Source: Tabrizicola oligotrophica
GTDB taxonomy: Bacteria > Pseudomonadota > Alphaproteobacteria > Rhodobacterales > Rhodobacteraceae
DNA length: 55,572 bases
Direction: 5' to 3'
Assembly (NCBI RefSeq): GCF_011008935.1
Contig: NZ_JAAIVJ010000017.1
Location: 1-55,572, forward strand
How positions within the stretch are numbered: the stretch's first letter is position 1; the number at the start of each line of letters is the position of its first letter. The position numbers were made by a program, and so were the translations under genes. Of the stretch, positions 35,301 to 42,427 are shown piece after piece. The notes beneath the pieces were generated by a model. That model was not told the DNA's origin, did no database searches, and saw only the letters and a list, made by a program, of their open reading frames with translations.

Positions 35301-38300
35301 AAGTGCCTTCACATTGCGCAATCTAGCGAACAGCGTATCGGCGTTCCGCTCTCCACCGGACCATCCGCGATTTCGAACAGAAAGCGAGAAACGAACGATC
35401 TCTTTGGACAGAGTAGGCTCTCCCGCTAAAGTGGCGATACTCTCCGCTGCCTTCGAACGCATTCCACTGGCGTCATAGTGGCGGTTGATACGCCACGCGT
35501 TCTCCGACAGATATGTCAACGCTTCTTGGGCGAGGCCGTCAATGGACACCACGGGTCCATTCTCTGCAATGAACTGGGCACGCCATGCGTAAATTCGCGA
35601 GACGGCCCCAACCACCTCACGAAGTTCGCGGTCATGTCGATCCGTATCCTGATGGCCTCGGCTGCCATCTGACCGTTCTTCAGGCTTGGGTCGCGGAGTC
35701 AACGGGTCGACATTCTTTCCGACTCGACCTTCGATGGCCTCAAAAAGAAAGTAAGATCGCATGACTGCGTCTAGAAGGACATGATCCGAGGCGTAAAGAC
35801 GATCAATTCTTCTGGTCTCGGGGTCCAAAAATGGTGAGAGCCAGCTCTTTAACTCTTTGGGATGTCTGCCTCTCATGACCAGCAGTTCAGTGCCAGAAAT
35901 GATCATGTCGACAACTTTTGGGCCAATCTCTTGATGCGGCCCATATCTTTCTAGCAATTTGGTACTGGGTTTCGCCACCGCCGAGAGCGCGCTCACGCCA
36001 TTTTCTAGTCTTGCTAGGTCAACAACCGCACCAGACATGGCTAGCGGTACAAGCACAAACACAGCACGATGGAGCGGCAGCGACTCCGCAATTTCGTTGA
36101 CGATCTCGAATTTCCCTTCGGCCAAAAGGCGGTCGACAGTTGCGAGGCCAACATCCATCGCAAACCGCCAAGGCCGTAACTCTCGATACCTCCTTACTGC
36201 TGATGCGACGCCGGAGGTATTCAGGTCAGCGTAGAGAATATGCGCAAAGTCCTCTGCTCCGATCGGCCATGCTCTGGCATGCTGGTCCTTCGCTAGATCG
36301 TCCTGATAGGTATCCCATCTCAATTTGAACCAGGCGTTAGCCCGCTTTCGCAGTTCACGGACTGCCGACCTATTATTCGATTCTGCCTGGTTACCGATCA
36401 TCTGCAGGAGAATTTGGCCGTGGTCTGCCATGTAGTCAGGATCGCGGAGGATCAAACGACGGACTGAGTCTTCCGCAAACCTAACCGATAGCGACCGATG
36501 CTCAATGAGAAACCGCCGTAAGTTATCGTCGCTATGAACCGCTTCAGCGCCCATCATAATGAAACGTAGCGCTCGGCTATTGTTGCCGGCAGTGCGGCAT
36601 ACTTGAATAGCAGTACGAAGACGCTGAATACCTATCTCGCGCCGTATAGCGACATCCGGCAGCAGCCCTACTGGGGGTTCTGGCTCTCCTTCAACAAAGT
36701 TGAGTAGGTTCTCGTGTTGGCCCGAGCTAAACATCATTGGCACGACAGCCAAAGCGGCATATCCACTAGTTGAAGCGGTTCTTAGAAAGTACTCCGCTGC
36801 AGCACGTGCTACGTCCGGCAATTGCTCAGCGCCGGCCTCTCTTGCGTATGCTTCAAAATCCTCGTCAGCGAAGCCTATCTTGCTGTTATCCAGTGTGAAT
36901 CCGGGAACAAGATCCGCCACGATGTCAGCTAACGCAAAGCTTGACACGTTCAGGATTCTAGAAAGCACGTCGATCGGAACAGGGCGTGGTAAGTGGGTTA
37001 CAGCAGCACAGAAGCGCCGAATTTCTCGCTCGCCACCATGTTTTCGAAATGCTTCAACGAGTTGGGTTTGGAAGATTTGGTCGAGCGCTTTGCCGTCTGG
37101 CCTAAGCGCATCGATCGCCTGACCATAGTCATCCGGAGCCGACTTCAACGCATAGGACTGTACCCGGGGAACGCCTTTCGAAAGCTTGTGAAACTCATCG
37201 ATCCAATCATCATCCGCGTTCCAGAATTTTCGGACATATTCGGTGGTCTCTTGCAGAGTGAACGGTTCGAGTTCGATCCTCTGGAAACGGGCCGGGACTG
37301 ATAGTTCGGAAAGCCTGCTTGTGCGGCAGCTTATAAGGATGCGGACATTGGTTGGTAGGTCCTCAAAAGACATCAGATCTTGCGCAAAATCCGGCTCAGG
37401 CGGCTGCTTCGACCGAGCAGCACTTGAAGCGTTGTCAATTGCGTCTGCCGTGACTACGAGAAGTGCCGTGTCGTTCAACGAAGACAAGATCTTTGAGGCT
37501 TCATCAAGTCGTCGACGCATCGCTCGCGGAAAGTCAGTGTGATTTCTCGGAACGAGGTAAGTTGGCAGCTTTAGCTTTTCAGCCACTTCATTCGCCAGCT
37601 GAACAAAGGCTTCCTTCTGTCGATGCCTGGATTTACTGGCATCCAAATACGAACCGGCCCCGTAGCAGTCGAACACGACCATCACTGACTGCTCGGGCAG
37701 TTCGTCCGCTATGAGTTGAAGAGCTGTCGTCTTTCCAAGCCCCCCATTTCCGTGCAGGCAGAAGTATTGATTTCCGTTACCTTGCAAGGCCTGCGCGGCA
37801 CGAGAAATGCTTGGGCGCCTAACCGGCTGATCGACACGATCGATGTACGAGGGCGCAGGAAAAAGCACAGATGGGTCGCCTGCGCCGAGCTTAAGCAAAA
37901 CGTCGTGAGGCGTTACAAGTTCGCCTGCGCGTTCAGGAAGCATGAGATCATGGACATATCGTCGTAACTCGCCTGCTATCTCAATAAACTCTGTGTCTTC
38001 CCATTGAGAAATGCGTTTCAAGACGTCATCTTCGATCCGAAAGCGTGAGCCTGCTGCGCCCACTAAATCGAGTGATCTCGCGAAGTTACAAAAACCCGGA
38101 AGAGCCAAGCCGCTGGCTTTGGCAAGTGTCCGGAGGTCGCTAGAAATTCTGGGGCGTTTTGTGTGGCTGGAGGCCGCGATAGCCTTCGCCTCATCGATAG
38201 CTTCAATAAGAGCGTCATCTATCCGCTGATTGGTGACGAGCTGCACCAAAACGGTGGTGGGGTCTTGCGTTTTCCTTCTAGCCACCAGAGCAGTGTAAGC

Positions 38301-38651
38301 CTTAGCCATCTTTCCAATGACCGAAGACTCCAGTCTCGCCGTCTTTGATGCTGAAATGCGTGACACTGTCCAGGATGCGCTCGCATTTGCAGCTGAGTAC
38401 TTAAGTTGCTGAATTTCAACCCTATCGGCGGTCGCCTCACTTTCGGCTCCATAGAGTAGGGTGCAGTCGACACCATCCCATTCGTTGCCAGTCCCGGCAT
38501 CGGCCGTCAAACCTTCCAGCGCCATTGCACTGAGCTTGGAACCGCGATCAATGAGGCGCAATGCCTGCCGCATCGCCCAAAACTCGTGGAAATCATCCCC
38601 AGTGTTCGAGCCGCGAGCACCTCCAAAGTCAGCCTTCTGTGAGCTAGCCAT
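32226..38651 (-). CDS. Avs-like STAND NTPase with N-terminal Cap4-like nuclease
   Basis: This is a 2141-residue protein. Residues 8-100 look like a Cap4-type (PD-(D/E)xK) dsDNA nuclease: GGARGSNTGDDFHEFWAMR, then E46, a WDGVD block with D59 and D62, and EIQQLK with Lys84. The NTPase follows with Walker A GNGGLGKTT at 301-309 and a Walker B-like VVTADAID near residue 400. About 1600 residues of helical, repeat-like sequence form the likely sensor. Avs proteins recognise conserved phage proteins, oligomerise and unleash the nuclease. The family call rests on layout and motifs. The DNA is clearly less G+C-rich than the flanks, so its origin is different. A small gene overlaps its 3' end. Confidence 0.85.
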   Translation of the reverse strand: MASSQKADFGGARGSNTGDDFHEFWAMRQALRLIDRGSKLSAMALEGLTADAGTGNEWDGVDCTLLYGAESEATADRVEIQQLKYSAANASASWTVSRISASKTARLESSVIGKMAKAYTALVARRKTQDPTTVLVQLVTNQRIDDALIEAIDEAKAIAASSHTKRPRISSDLRTLAKASGLALPGFCNFARSLDLVGAAGSRFRIEDDVLKRISQWEDTEFIEIAGELRRYVHDLMLPERAGELVTPHDVLLKLGAGDPSVLFPAPSYIDRVDQPVRRPSISRAAQALQGNGNQYFCLHGNGGLGKTTALQLIADELPEQSVMVVFDCYGAGSYLDASKSRHRQKEAFVQLANEVAEKLKLPTYLVPRNHTDFPRAMRRRLDEASKILSSLNDTALLVVTADAIDNASSAARSKQPPEPDFAQDLMSFEDLPTNVRILISCRTSRLSELSVPARFQRIELEPFTLQETTEYVRKFWNADDDWIDEFHKLSKGVPRVQSYALKSAPDDYGQAIDALRPDGKALDQIFQTQLVEAFRKHGGEREIRRFCAAVTHLPRPVPIDVLSRILNVSSFALADIVADLVPGFTLDNSKIGFADEDFEAYAREAGAEQLPDVARAAAEYFLRTASTSGYAALAVVPMMFSSGQHENLLNFVEGEPEPPVGLLPDVAIRREIGIQRLRTAIQVCRTAGNNSRALRFIMMGAEAVHSDDNLRRFLIEHRSLSVRFAEDSVRRLILRDPDYMADHGQILLQMIGNQAESNNRSAVRELRKRANAWFKLRWDTYQDDLAKDQHARAWPIGAEDFAHILYADLNTSGVASAVRRYRELRPWRFAMDVGLATVDRLLAEGKFEIVNEIAESLPLHRAVFVLVPLAMSGAVVDLARLENGVSALSAVAKPSTKLLERYGPHQEIGPKVVDMIISGTELLVMRGRHPKELKSWLSPFLDPETRRIDRLYASDHVLLDAVMRSYFLFEAIEGRVGKNVDPLTPRPKPEERSDGSRGHQDTDRHDRELREVVGAVSRIYAWRAQFIAENGPVVSIDGLAQEALTYLSENAWRINRHYDASGMRSKAAESIATLAGEPTLSKEIVRFSLSVRNRGWSGGERNADTLFARLRNVKALHDDLVSSIAKEADSVRCNRIGAEDKSSVLARFSEWLLWISPGDSSALFETALEVAAELDSEVMDQIRAVAALAERGHSAISAPEMELARAFSDVLEDAGIRLENVEGFPWDAGMRTLVLLDLNTALSCSARWQDKDVAPFHRTLNPIIDQGIKQRQLSTGQSASLMLFLREVEDEAVVSVIDAAREHPPTCVQLSEYFAKNILLERVAFGDAATSLVMNKGSGRWSDEYKEQKYFLRLLAEAPSEQPIVTQTGSPRQQRETIQVTWTRDDLTDSERLREKLEKTLTEARGQKRYVSSFEILATARKAVNLADRVAHLDALITMNADITDTDFVSGLLAALSEWKSQPAVQRWCRTKLPDAISEYLPTFSRYFPRDDGRLDRALELSEASTEQVLSILMSGVERNVGVMSAGALFAIVGRVAISLPADEARKTVAWYIRRLYDRLAAEDKSSPDVAELPATTDEALGRFLFSLLGDVDVYVRWRAAHAIRCLADFGENSTFAALWDQFERTKDIAFRQPDAPYYLLASRLWLLIATDRIALDFPAFVEAIGRQLFAIATDNVLPHILMRDYAADACRKLDFAGVLSISDLQKKDLKYVNKSLLPKGTKKERNYGSFNFFDQSKNPRLRFHFDAMDTLRYWYSGWIGIFEDLTEEEFIETADRYISDVWGVIDERSYGSREKRIARFNDRSWQRSSHSHGSLPTLERYQSYLEWHAMWCAGGEALLSHRLAQHDGDYGSLDYEIGLDKLTAPPVWLSDLVGSRPLLEGFWRSPQRSIDDWRKDATDEEILAEVMVADRPGYLVVDQSTTTASRAFRHEVSVSTGLVSSDAAHALVRALQTTWDDSDYRIPPEGDDLEIDDGDYVLRGWLKNNDGDSRFDRTDRFCNGVRRIECEPGRVITRALGLTREKDGAARWFRSSDSEPTFIYEAWGHPEVEDDRETYFDDRVRSDGYRLLVRISDLAEFLRGQGMELIMEVGLRRDKEGKRSSSYDDKESTEVRFDRLFIFGMDGTIRAAERDVGTWRQDC

Positions 38652-38784
38652 TCTGCTTCAGCTTACTCCATCTACGAGGCGAACCTTCACACATGATTGT
38701 AATCTATCTGTCGGGTTCAAGTACATCAAATGTCGACCTTCTCATTCACCGTATGTGGTTACGAATGTTCGATCTCTACAGCGT

Positions 38785-39207
38785 TCATTCGCCACCCCAC
38801 GGGTTGATCACGTCGATACCGCAACCCTCAAAGTCACGCGTGTTGCGCGTGACCACCGGCATTCCGGTCGCCCGCGCAATCGCCGCAATCTGGCAATCCG
38901 CATCCGCGATCGGCCGCCCCGCAGACCTTCGGCCTGCAGCGATCTCGGCATAGGTCTTGGCTGCATCGGTGTCGAACGGCAGGATGCGCCCCTCGAAATC
39001 CTCGTCGATCGTGGCGTCAAGCGCGGCCTTGAGACCTTCGCGCCGCTGGCCTGCAGGCAGGATGGCAATGCCGGTGCGCAGCTCTGCTTCGGTCACAGCA
39101 GAGAGGTAGAGGGTGGAGGGGTCTTGGGTGGAGAACCAATCGAGGACAGAGGGGGCTGGGGCGGCCCGCATCAGCTCGGAAATGACGTTGGTGTCGATCA
39201 GGAACAT
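38785..39207 (-). CDS. vapC: PIN-domain toxin, VapC/FitB type
   Basis: This is a 140-residue PIN-fold ribonuclease toxin. The acidic active-site residues lie in MFLIDTNVISEL (Asp5), in a central SAVTEAELRTG (Glu), in IADADCQIAAIA and in VTRNTRDFEG. The length is normal. It lies 3 bp after the antitoxin gene and is read in the same direction. Family members cleave tRNA or rRNA; the target is unknown here. The start is ATG 39207, just after the antitoxin stop. Confidence 0.92.
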   Translation of the reverse strand: MFLIDTNVISELMRAAPAPSVLDWFSTQDPSTLYLSAVTEAELRTGIAILPAGQRREGLKAALDATIDEDFEGRILPFDTDAAKTYAEIAAGRRSAGRPIADADCQIAAIARATGMPVVTRNTRDFEGCGIDVINPWGGE

Positions 39208-39210
39208 GGG

Positions 39211-39453
39211 TCACTCGAAATTGGGGGTCGGTCTCATCTCGCTGCGCTTCGGCTGGGGAAGATCGATGCCGCCGACCTCGGCAAACCGCTCGTGGATGGA
39301 CTGGCCCAGGTCGCGCAGCGGCGTCGGCCGCGTGACCACTTGGCGCAGGATTTCCCGCGCCTCTTCTTCCATGGACCGACCGTGCTCGGCCGCCCGCACG
39401 CGCAGGCGGCGCTTCACGTCGTCGTCAAGGTTTCTGATGGTGATGCTGCCCAT
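39211..39453 (-). CDS. vapB: Ribbon-helix-helix antitoxin, FitA/VapB type
   Basis: This is an 80-residue antitoxin. Residues 1-40 form the ribbon-helix-helix unit MGSITIRNLDDDVKRRLRVR; the rest is the toxin-binding tail. ATG 39453 has a strong GGGAGG site 6 nt upstream, while a longer reading from 39501 has none. The first 29 bases overlap the end of the membrane-protein gene. It should neutralise VapC and repress the pair's promoter. Confidence 0.9.
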   Translation of the reverse strand: MGSITIRNLDDDVKRRLRVRAAEHGRSMEEEAREILRQVVTRPTPLRDLGQSIHERFAEVGGIDLPQPKRSEMRPTPNFE

Positions 39454-39838
39454 GCGTGCCTCCCACTGCTTCCTGCAAGTTAGGCAATGCTTGCACTGCA
39501 ATCAAGCGATGCGTGGTGGTCGCGCTCGTCTTCTTGTCCAATTGACGCAACCGGCGCTGCAATCTGCGCTCGACACCAAGGGCGAGAGCGATCGCTGGAA
39601 GCAGTAGGGCGAAGAGCGTTCCGGCGGTCACAGAAAGTCCGATGGTTGCGGCAGATTGATAGGAGAAAGGGGCAACAGGCAGCTCCATCAGATTGAGCCG
39701 AAGCCAACCAGCCATGTAGATGCCAGCACTAGTCGCCGAAACAAAGTAGAGCACCGAAAACACGCGCTTCAGGTCAAAATCGACGGCTTCCAGAACCGCC
39801 ATTCGTTGGCGGTTCCACCGCGGGGAGGCTTCCAGCAC
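39425..39838 (-). CDS. Two-helix membrane protein between the Xre regulator and VapB
   Basis: This is a protein of about 137 residues, not recognised. Two hydrophobic helices lie at about residues 30-50 and 65-90, with VFSVLYFVSATSAGIYMAGW and TAGTLFALLLPAIALALG, followed by a basic coiled tail. GTG 39838 has a GGAG site 8 nt upstream that overlaps the end of the xre gene; GTG 39847 or ATG 39802 are alternatives. The 3' end overlaps vapB. The overlaps suggest one operon xre-membrane protein-vapB-vapC. Confidence 0.6.
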   Translation of the reverse strand: MLEASPRWNRQRMAVLEAVDFDLKRVFSVLYFVSATSAGIYMAGWLRLNLMELPVAPFSYQSAATIGLSVTAGTLFALLLPAIALALGVERRLQRRLRQLDKKTSATTTHRLIAVQALPNLQEAVGGTHGQHHHQKP

Positions 39839-39843
39839 TCGTT

Positions 39844-40266
39844 TCACTCCGTGAGTAATTCTATCCAGGTATGGACATCGTCCATCTCGATCGGCTTGCC
39901 CTGCAGGAATGACCGATACCAACGGGCAGCAATTGCCCCCCGCTTTTCCGTTTTCAGCTTGATGCCCTGCTTGGCAAGGTAGGTGTCGAGAGCCACCTCG
40001 AACTCTTCCAGCGCCTTCAGGTCATGCTCGACCCGCGCCGAACGGTTGCCCAGCAGAATCCACATCAGATCCACCTGAAAACGGTCATGCAGCGCCACCA
40101 GCGTCTCGACCGGCAAGCCGCGCTGGCCCTTTTCATAGCTGTGATAGGCCCGGTGCGACACACCCAGCGCCTCGGCCATTCCCGCCTGGGACAGGCCGAT
40201 CTCGTTCCGCGTGATGGCGAGCCGCGCCCCCATGCTGGCGAACAGCTCGGATGTTTTCTGCGACAT
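39844..40266 (-). CDS. Xre-family helix-turn-helix regulator
   Basis: This is a 140-residue protein with an N-terminal Cro/C1-type HTH (about residues 8-65): LAITRNEIGLSQAGMAEALG then HRAYHSYEKGQRGLPVETLV. The C-terminal half is helical and unassigned. ATG 40266 gives the usual start; ATG 40332 is open too but runs through likely promoter DNA. It is divergent from the HTH gene at 40407. The gap contains repeated TTGCG units (about 40285-40310) that could be its operator. It probably sets the lysogeny-like switch of the element (inference). Confidence 0.82.
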   Translation of the reverse strand: MSQKTSELFASMGARLAITRNEIGLSQAGMAEALGVSHRAYHSYEKGQRGLPVETLVALHDRFQVDLMWILLGNRSARVEHDLKALEEFEVALDTYLAKQGIKLKTEKRGAIAARWYRSFLQGKPIEMDDVHTWIELLTE

Positions 40267-40406
40267 CCGCGTTACCCGGTTGACGTCGACGCAACTTCGC
40301 GCAAGTATCGCACAAAATGACGTATTCGACATGTTTCCGCATTCTGACCACGTCAGAATGTGCATGGCAAGCGATTCCGTGCGTAACCCTACAGGAGACC
40401 GCCTCT

Positions 40407-40679
40407 ATGGCCCAAGAACCCCTGCTTTCACCGAAGGAACTCAGCCAAGCCGTCGGCATCAGTGTCACGCAAATTCGTGCGCTGATGAACGAGGGGCGGC
40501 TGGAATACCTCGCGATATCCCCGAAAACCCGCCTTCTGACCATGAGCGGATGGGAGAGGTTCCGGCGAACTGCCACACGGGCAGCCAGCCAAACAGGCAG
40601 CGATGCAAACGACCAACCTGCTGCCCATGCCGACGGCCATCCGGTCCGGCAGGCAGACATGCAAACCGGCAAAGAATGA
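40407..40679 (+). CDS. Small HTH protein
   Basis: This is a 90-residue protein whose first 55 residues, LSPKELSQAVGISVTQIRAL and then MNEGRLEYL, resemble a MerR/excisionase-like helix-turn-helix. The tail is polar and unordered. AGGAG lies 9 nt before the ATG. It runs with the next gene and the integrase as one short operon, so it may control excision. Confidence 0.7.
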   Translation: MAQEPLLSPKELSQAVGISVTQIRALMNEGRLEYLAISPKTRLLTMSGWERFRRTATRAASQTGSDANDQPAAHADGHPVRQADMQTGKE

Positions 40680-40689
40680 GGCGACGCCC

Positions 40690-40926
40690 ATGTCGACGAC
40701 CAACCTCAACATCAGCGTGATCGAAAAGCGCATGTTCAAGGAGACGGAGGCGGCCAGCTACGCGGGCCTGCCAGTCAAGCACTTCAAGATCGCCTGCCCG
40801 GTGCAGCCGATCCAACTGCGGCAGGGCGTGCTGCTTTGGGACAAGCGCGACCTCGATCTCTGGATCGACGATGTGAAGACCGGCACGCAGGCCACCACGC
40901 ACGACGCCATCCTGGCGCGCCTCTGA
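40690..40926 (+). CDS. AlpA/Xis-like HTH protein
   Basis: This is a 78-residue protein with FKETEAASYAGLPVKHFKIA, the start of an excisionase-type winged helix, and LWDKRDLDLWIDD at its end, as in AlpA/helix-turn-helix_17 proteins. The stop overlaps the integrase start (TGATG at 40924-40928), so the two are coupled. It is the best candidate for the recombination directionality factor. Confidence 0.75.
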   Translation: MSTTNLNISVIEKRMFKETEAASYAGLPVKHFKIACPVQPIQLRQGVLLWDKRDLDLWIDDVKTGTQATTHDAILARL

Positions 40927-42038
40927 TGACGTCGGTGCGCATCAAGGGCTTCAAGATCTTCAAGGATCGCCACGGTCGGATGCGCTGCTACCACCGCGAG
41001 ACCGGCCAGAAGATCGACCTTGTGAAAGCCCCGCTCGGATCGGCCGCCTTTTTCACCGAATGTGAGAAAATCACCGCCATTGCCGAGGCAAACAAGGCCA
41101 AGGCACCAAAGGTCGGCACTCTGGGCGGGCTGATCCAGTCCTACTACGAGACCGAGCATTTCAAGAACCTCGCCCCAGCAACGCGGCGGGACTACCGGCA
41201 GTGCGCCGATTTCCTGGAACCTATCCGTGACTCCCCCATCCATACCATCGACACGCCGCTGGTCGCGGGCATCCACGACAAAGCGGCCCAGAAGATCGGC
41301 TGGCGGCGCGCGAACATGCTGCGGACGTTCCTAAGCGAGGTCTTTCGCTTCGCCATCCCCAAGGGGCTGATTTCGGCTAACTTCGCCACTGGCGTGATCC
41401 CGAAGCCCCGCCCGGCCAAGCTCGCCTACGCCAACCGCCCGTGGGAGCCGGAGGAATGCGACATCGTCCTCGAACACGCACGGCCGCATGTGAAGGTGGT
41501 GCTGGCGGTGCTGATGAACACCGGCCTCGATCCGTCCGACGCGCTGAACCTTCGGCGCGACCAGATCGATGGCGAGACCATCTGGGGCGTGCGGGGCAAG
41601 ACCGGGGTCGAAGTCGCCATTCCCATTGGCCCCACGCTGCACGCAGCCCTGAAGCAAGCGCCGCAACACGATGCGCCCGAACTGCTGGCAAACTCACGTG
41701 GCGAACAATGGACCTACAACGGCTTTTCCACCGTCTGGCACCGCTTCAAGACGGGGCTGGAGGCGCAGGGGCTGATCCAGCCCGGCCTCACCCTCAAGGG
41801 CCTGCGGCACACCGTTGCGACCACGCTGCGCGAGGCGGGGCTGGATGAACGCCGCATTGCCGACCTTCTGGGGCAGAAAACCCTGTCCATGGCGCGGCAC
41901 TATTCGCGGTCTGCCAACCTTGCGGCGAAGAACCGCGAGACCATGGCGACTCTCGAAACCGAAAACGCGCGGCGGGCGCGGATTGTCAAACCCTCCGCCA
42001 AAAGCGTCAAACCCGAACCGAAAGAGAAATCGGAATGA
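40926..42038 (+). CDS. int: Tyrosine-family integrase of the tRNA-Phe element
   Basis: This is a 370-residue site-specific recombinase. An SAM-like core-binding domain lies at about residues 60-150. The catalytic domain has GLRHTVATTLREAG (His and second Arg box), LLGQKTLSMARHYSR (nucleophile Tyr, with Gln where His/Trp is usual), and NTGLDPSDALNLRRDQI where the first catalytic Arg would be expected; that position reads Asp, with other Arg close by. The length is normal. It lies 29 bp before the right att repeat. The start is ATG 40926, overlapping the previous stop; an upstream in-frame extension is shadow. Confidence 0.9.
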   Translation: MTSVRIKGFKIFKDRHGRMRCYHRETGQKIDLVKAPLGSAAFFTECEKITAIAEANKAKAPKVGTLGGLIQSYYETEHFKNLAPATRRDYRQCADFLEPIRDSPIHTIDTPLVAGIHDKAAQKIGWRRANMLRTFLSEVFRFAIPKGLISANFATGVIPKPRPAKLAYANRPWEPEECDIVLEHARPHVKVVLAVLMNTGLDPSDALNLRRDQIDGETIWGVRGKTGVEVAIPIGPTLHAALKQAPQHDAPELLANSRGEQWTYNGFSTVWHRFKTGLEAQGLIQPGLTLKGLRHTVATTLREAGLDERRIADLLGQKTLSMARHYSRSANLAAKNRETMATLETENARRARIVKPSAKSVKPEPKEKSE

Positions 42039-42067
42039 AAACAAAAGCTAGCGATTTCAGGGATTTA

Positions 42068-42114
42068 AGTGGTGCCCAGAGCCGGAATCGAACCAGCGAC
42101 ACGCGGATTTTCAA
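42068..42114 (-). repeat. Right att repeat: copy of a tRNA-Phe 3' half
   Basis: These 47 bp are identical to the left repeat at 20846-20892. The base to the right extends the anticodon stem by one (ATTGAAAA on the minus strand) but the following sequence does not form the 5' half of a tRNA. The integrase stop lies 29 bp to the left, the usual attachment-site layout. Confidence 0.85.
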
Positions 42115-42427
42115 TCGCATTACCTGACATATTTATCAGAGGTTTACACGATTTTGTATAACTTTGTGTATAACTCATGAAAATCCCCTTTGCCAAGCGT
42201 GGCGATGGAGGCTTCGCACTGCCTCAGTGCGATAACAAAACACCGAAAAGAGGTACAATATCCGCAACAGATTGACCGGAATGGCGGGGACGGGCAAGCC
42301 TATCGGGAAGACGAAGCTGCGAACCGGCGCGACCATACCAGGGTCTGTCGAAGGGCAGACCCTGGACGTGTGGGGCTTGCTCTTCGGCGGGTTCCCGGCA
42401 ACGTTCACCGGCGAATGAAGCACTTAT
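42115..42427. other. Gene-free stretch with a perfect hairpin and a dispersed repeat
   Basis: This 313-bp stretch holds A+T-rich DNA next to the att repeat. The 16-bp word GCGTGGCGATGGAGGC lies at 42197-42212 and recurs at 43554-43569. A perfect 8-bp hairpin TCGCACTG/CAGTGCGA with a CCT loop lies at 42214-42232. An open frame through 42190-42558 is low in credibility. The promoter of the HNH gene should be here. Confidence 0.5.

Larger units (their letters stand above)
20846..42114. mobile_element. Integrative and mobilizable element of about 21.3 kb at tRNA-Phe
   Basis: Two identical 47-bp tRNA-Phe-derived direct repeats bound the element. The integrase lies next to the right end with small HTH/excisionase-like genes before it. 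A mobilization block (mobC, relaxase, nested mobB/mobD-like genes) lies near the left end; no mating-pore genes exist, so a helper would be needed for conjugation. The cargo is a Fic protein, two PLD-helicase fusions, an Avs-like STAND NTPase, and an Xre/membrane/VapBC cluster, a defence-island composition. The cargo differs in base composition from the flanks, most clearly at 32-38.6 kb. Confidence 0.85.
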
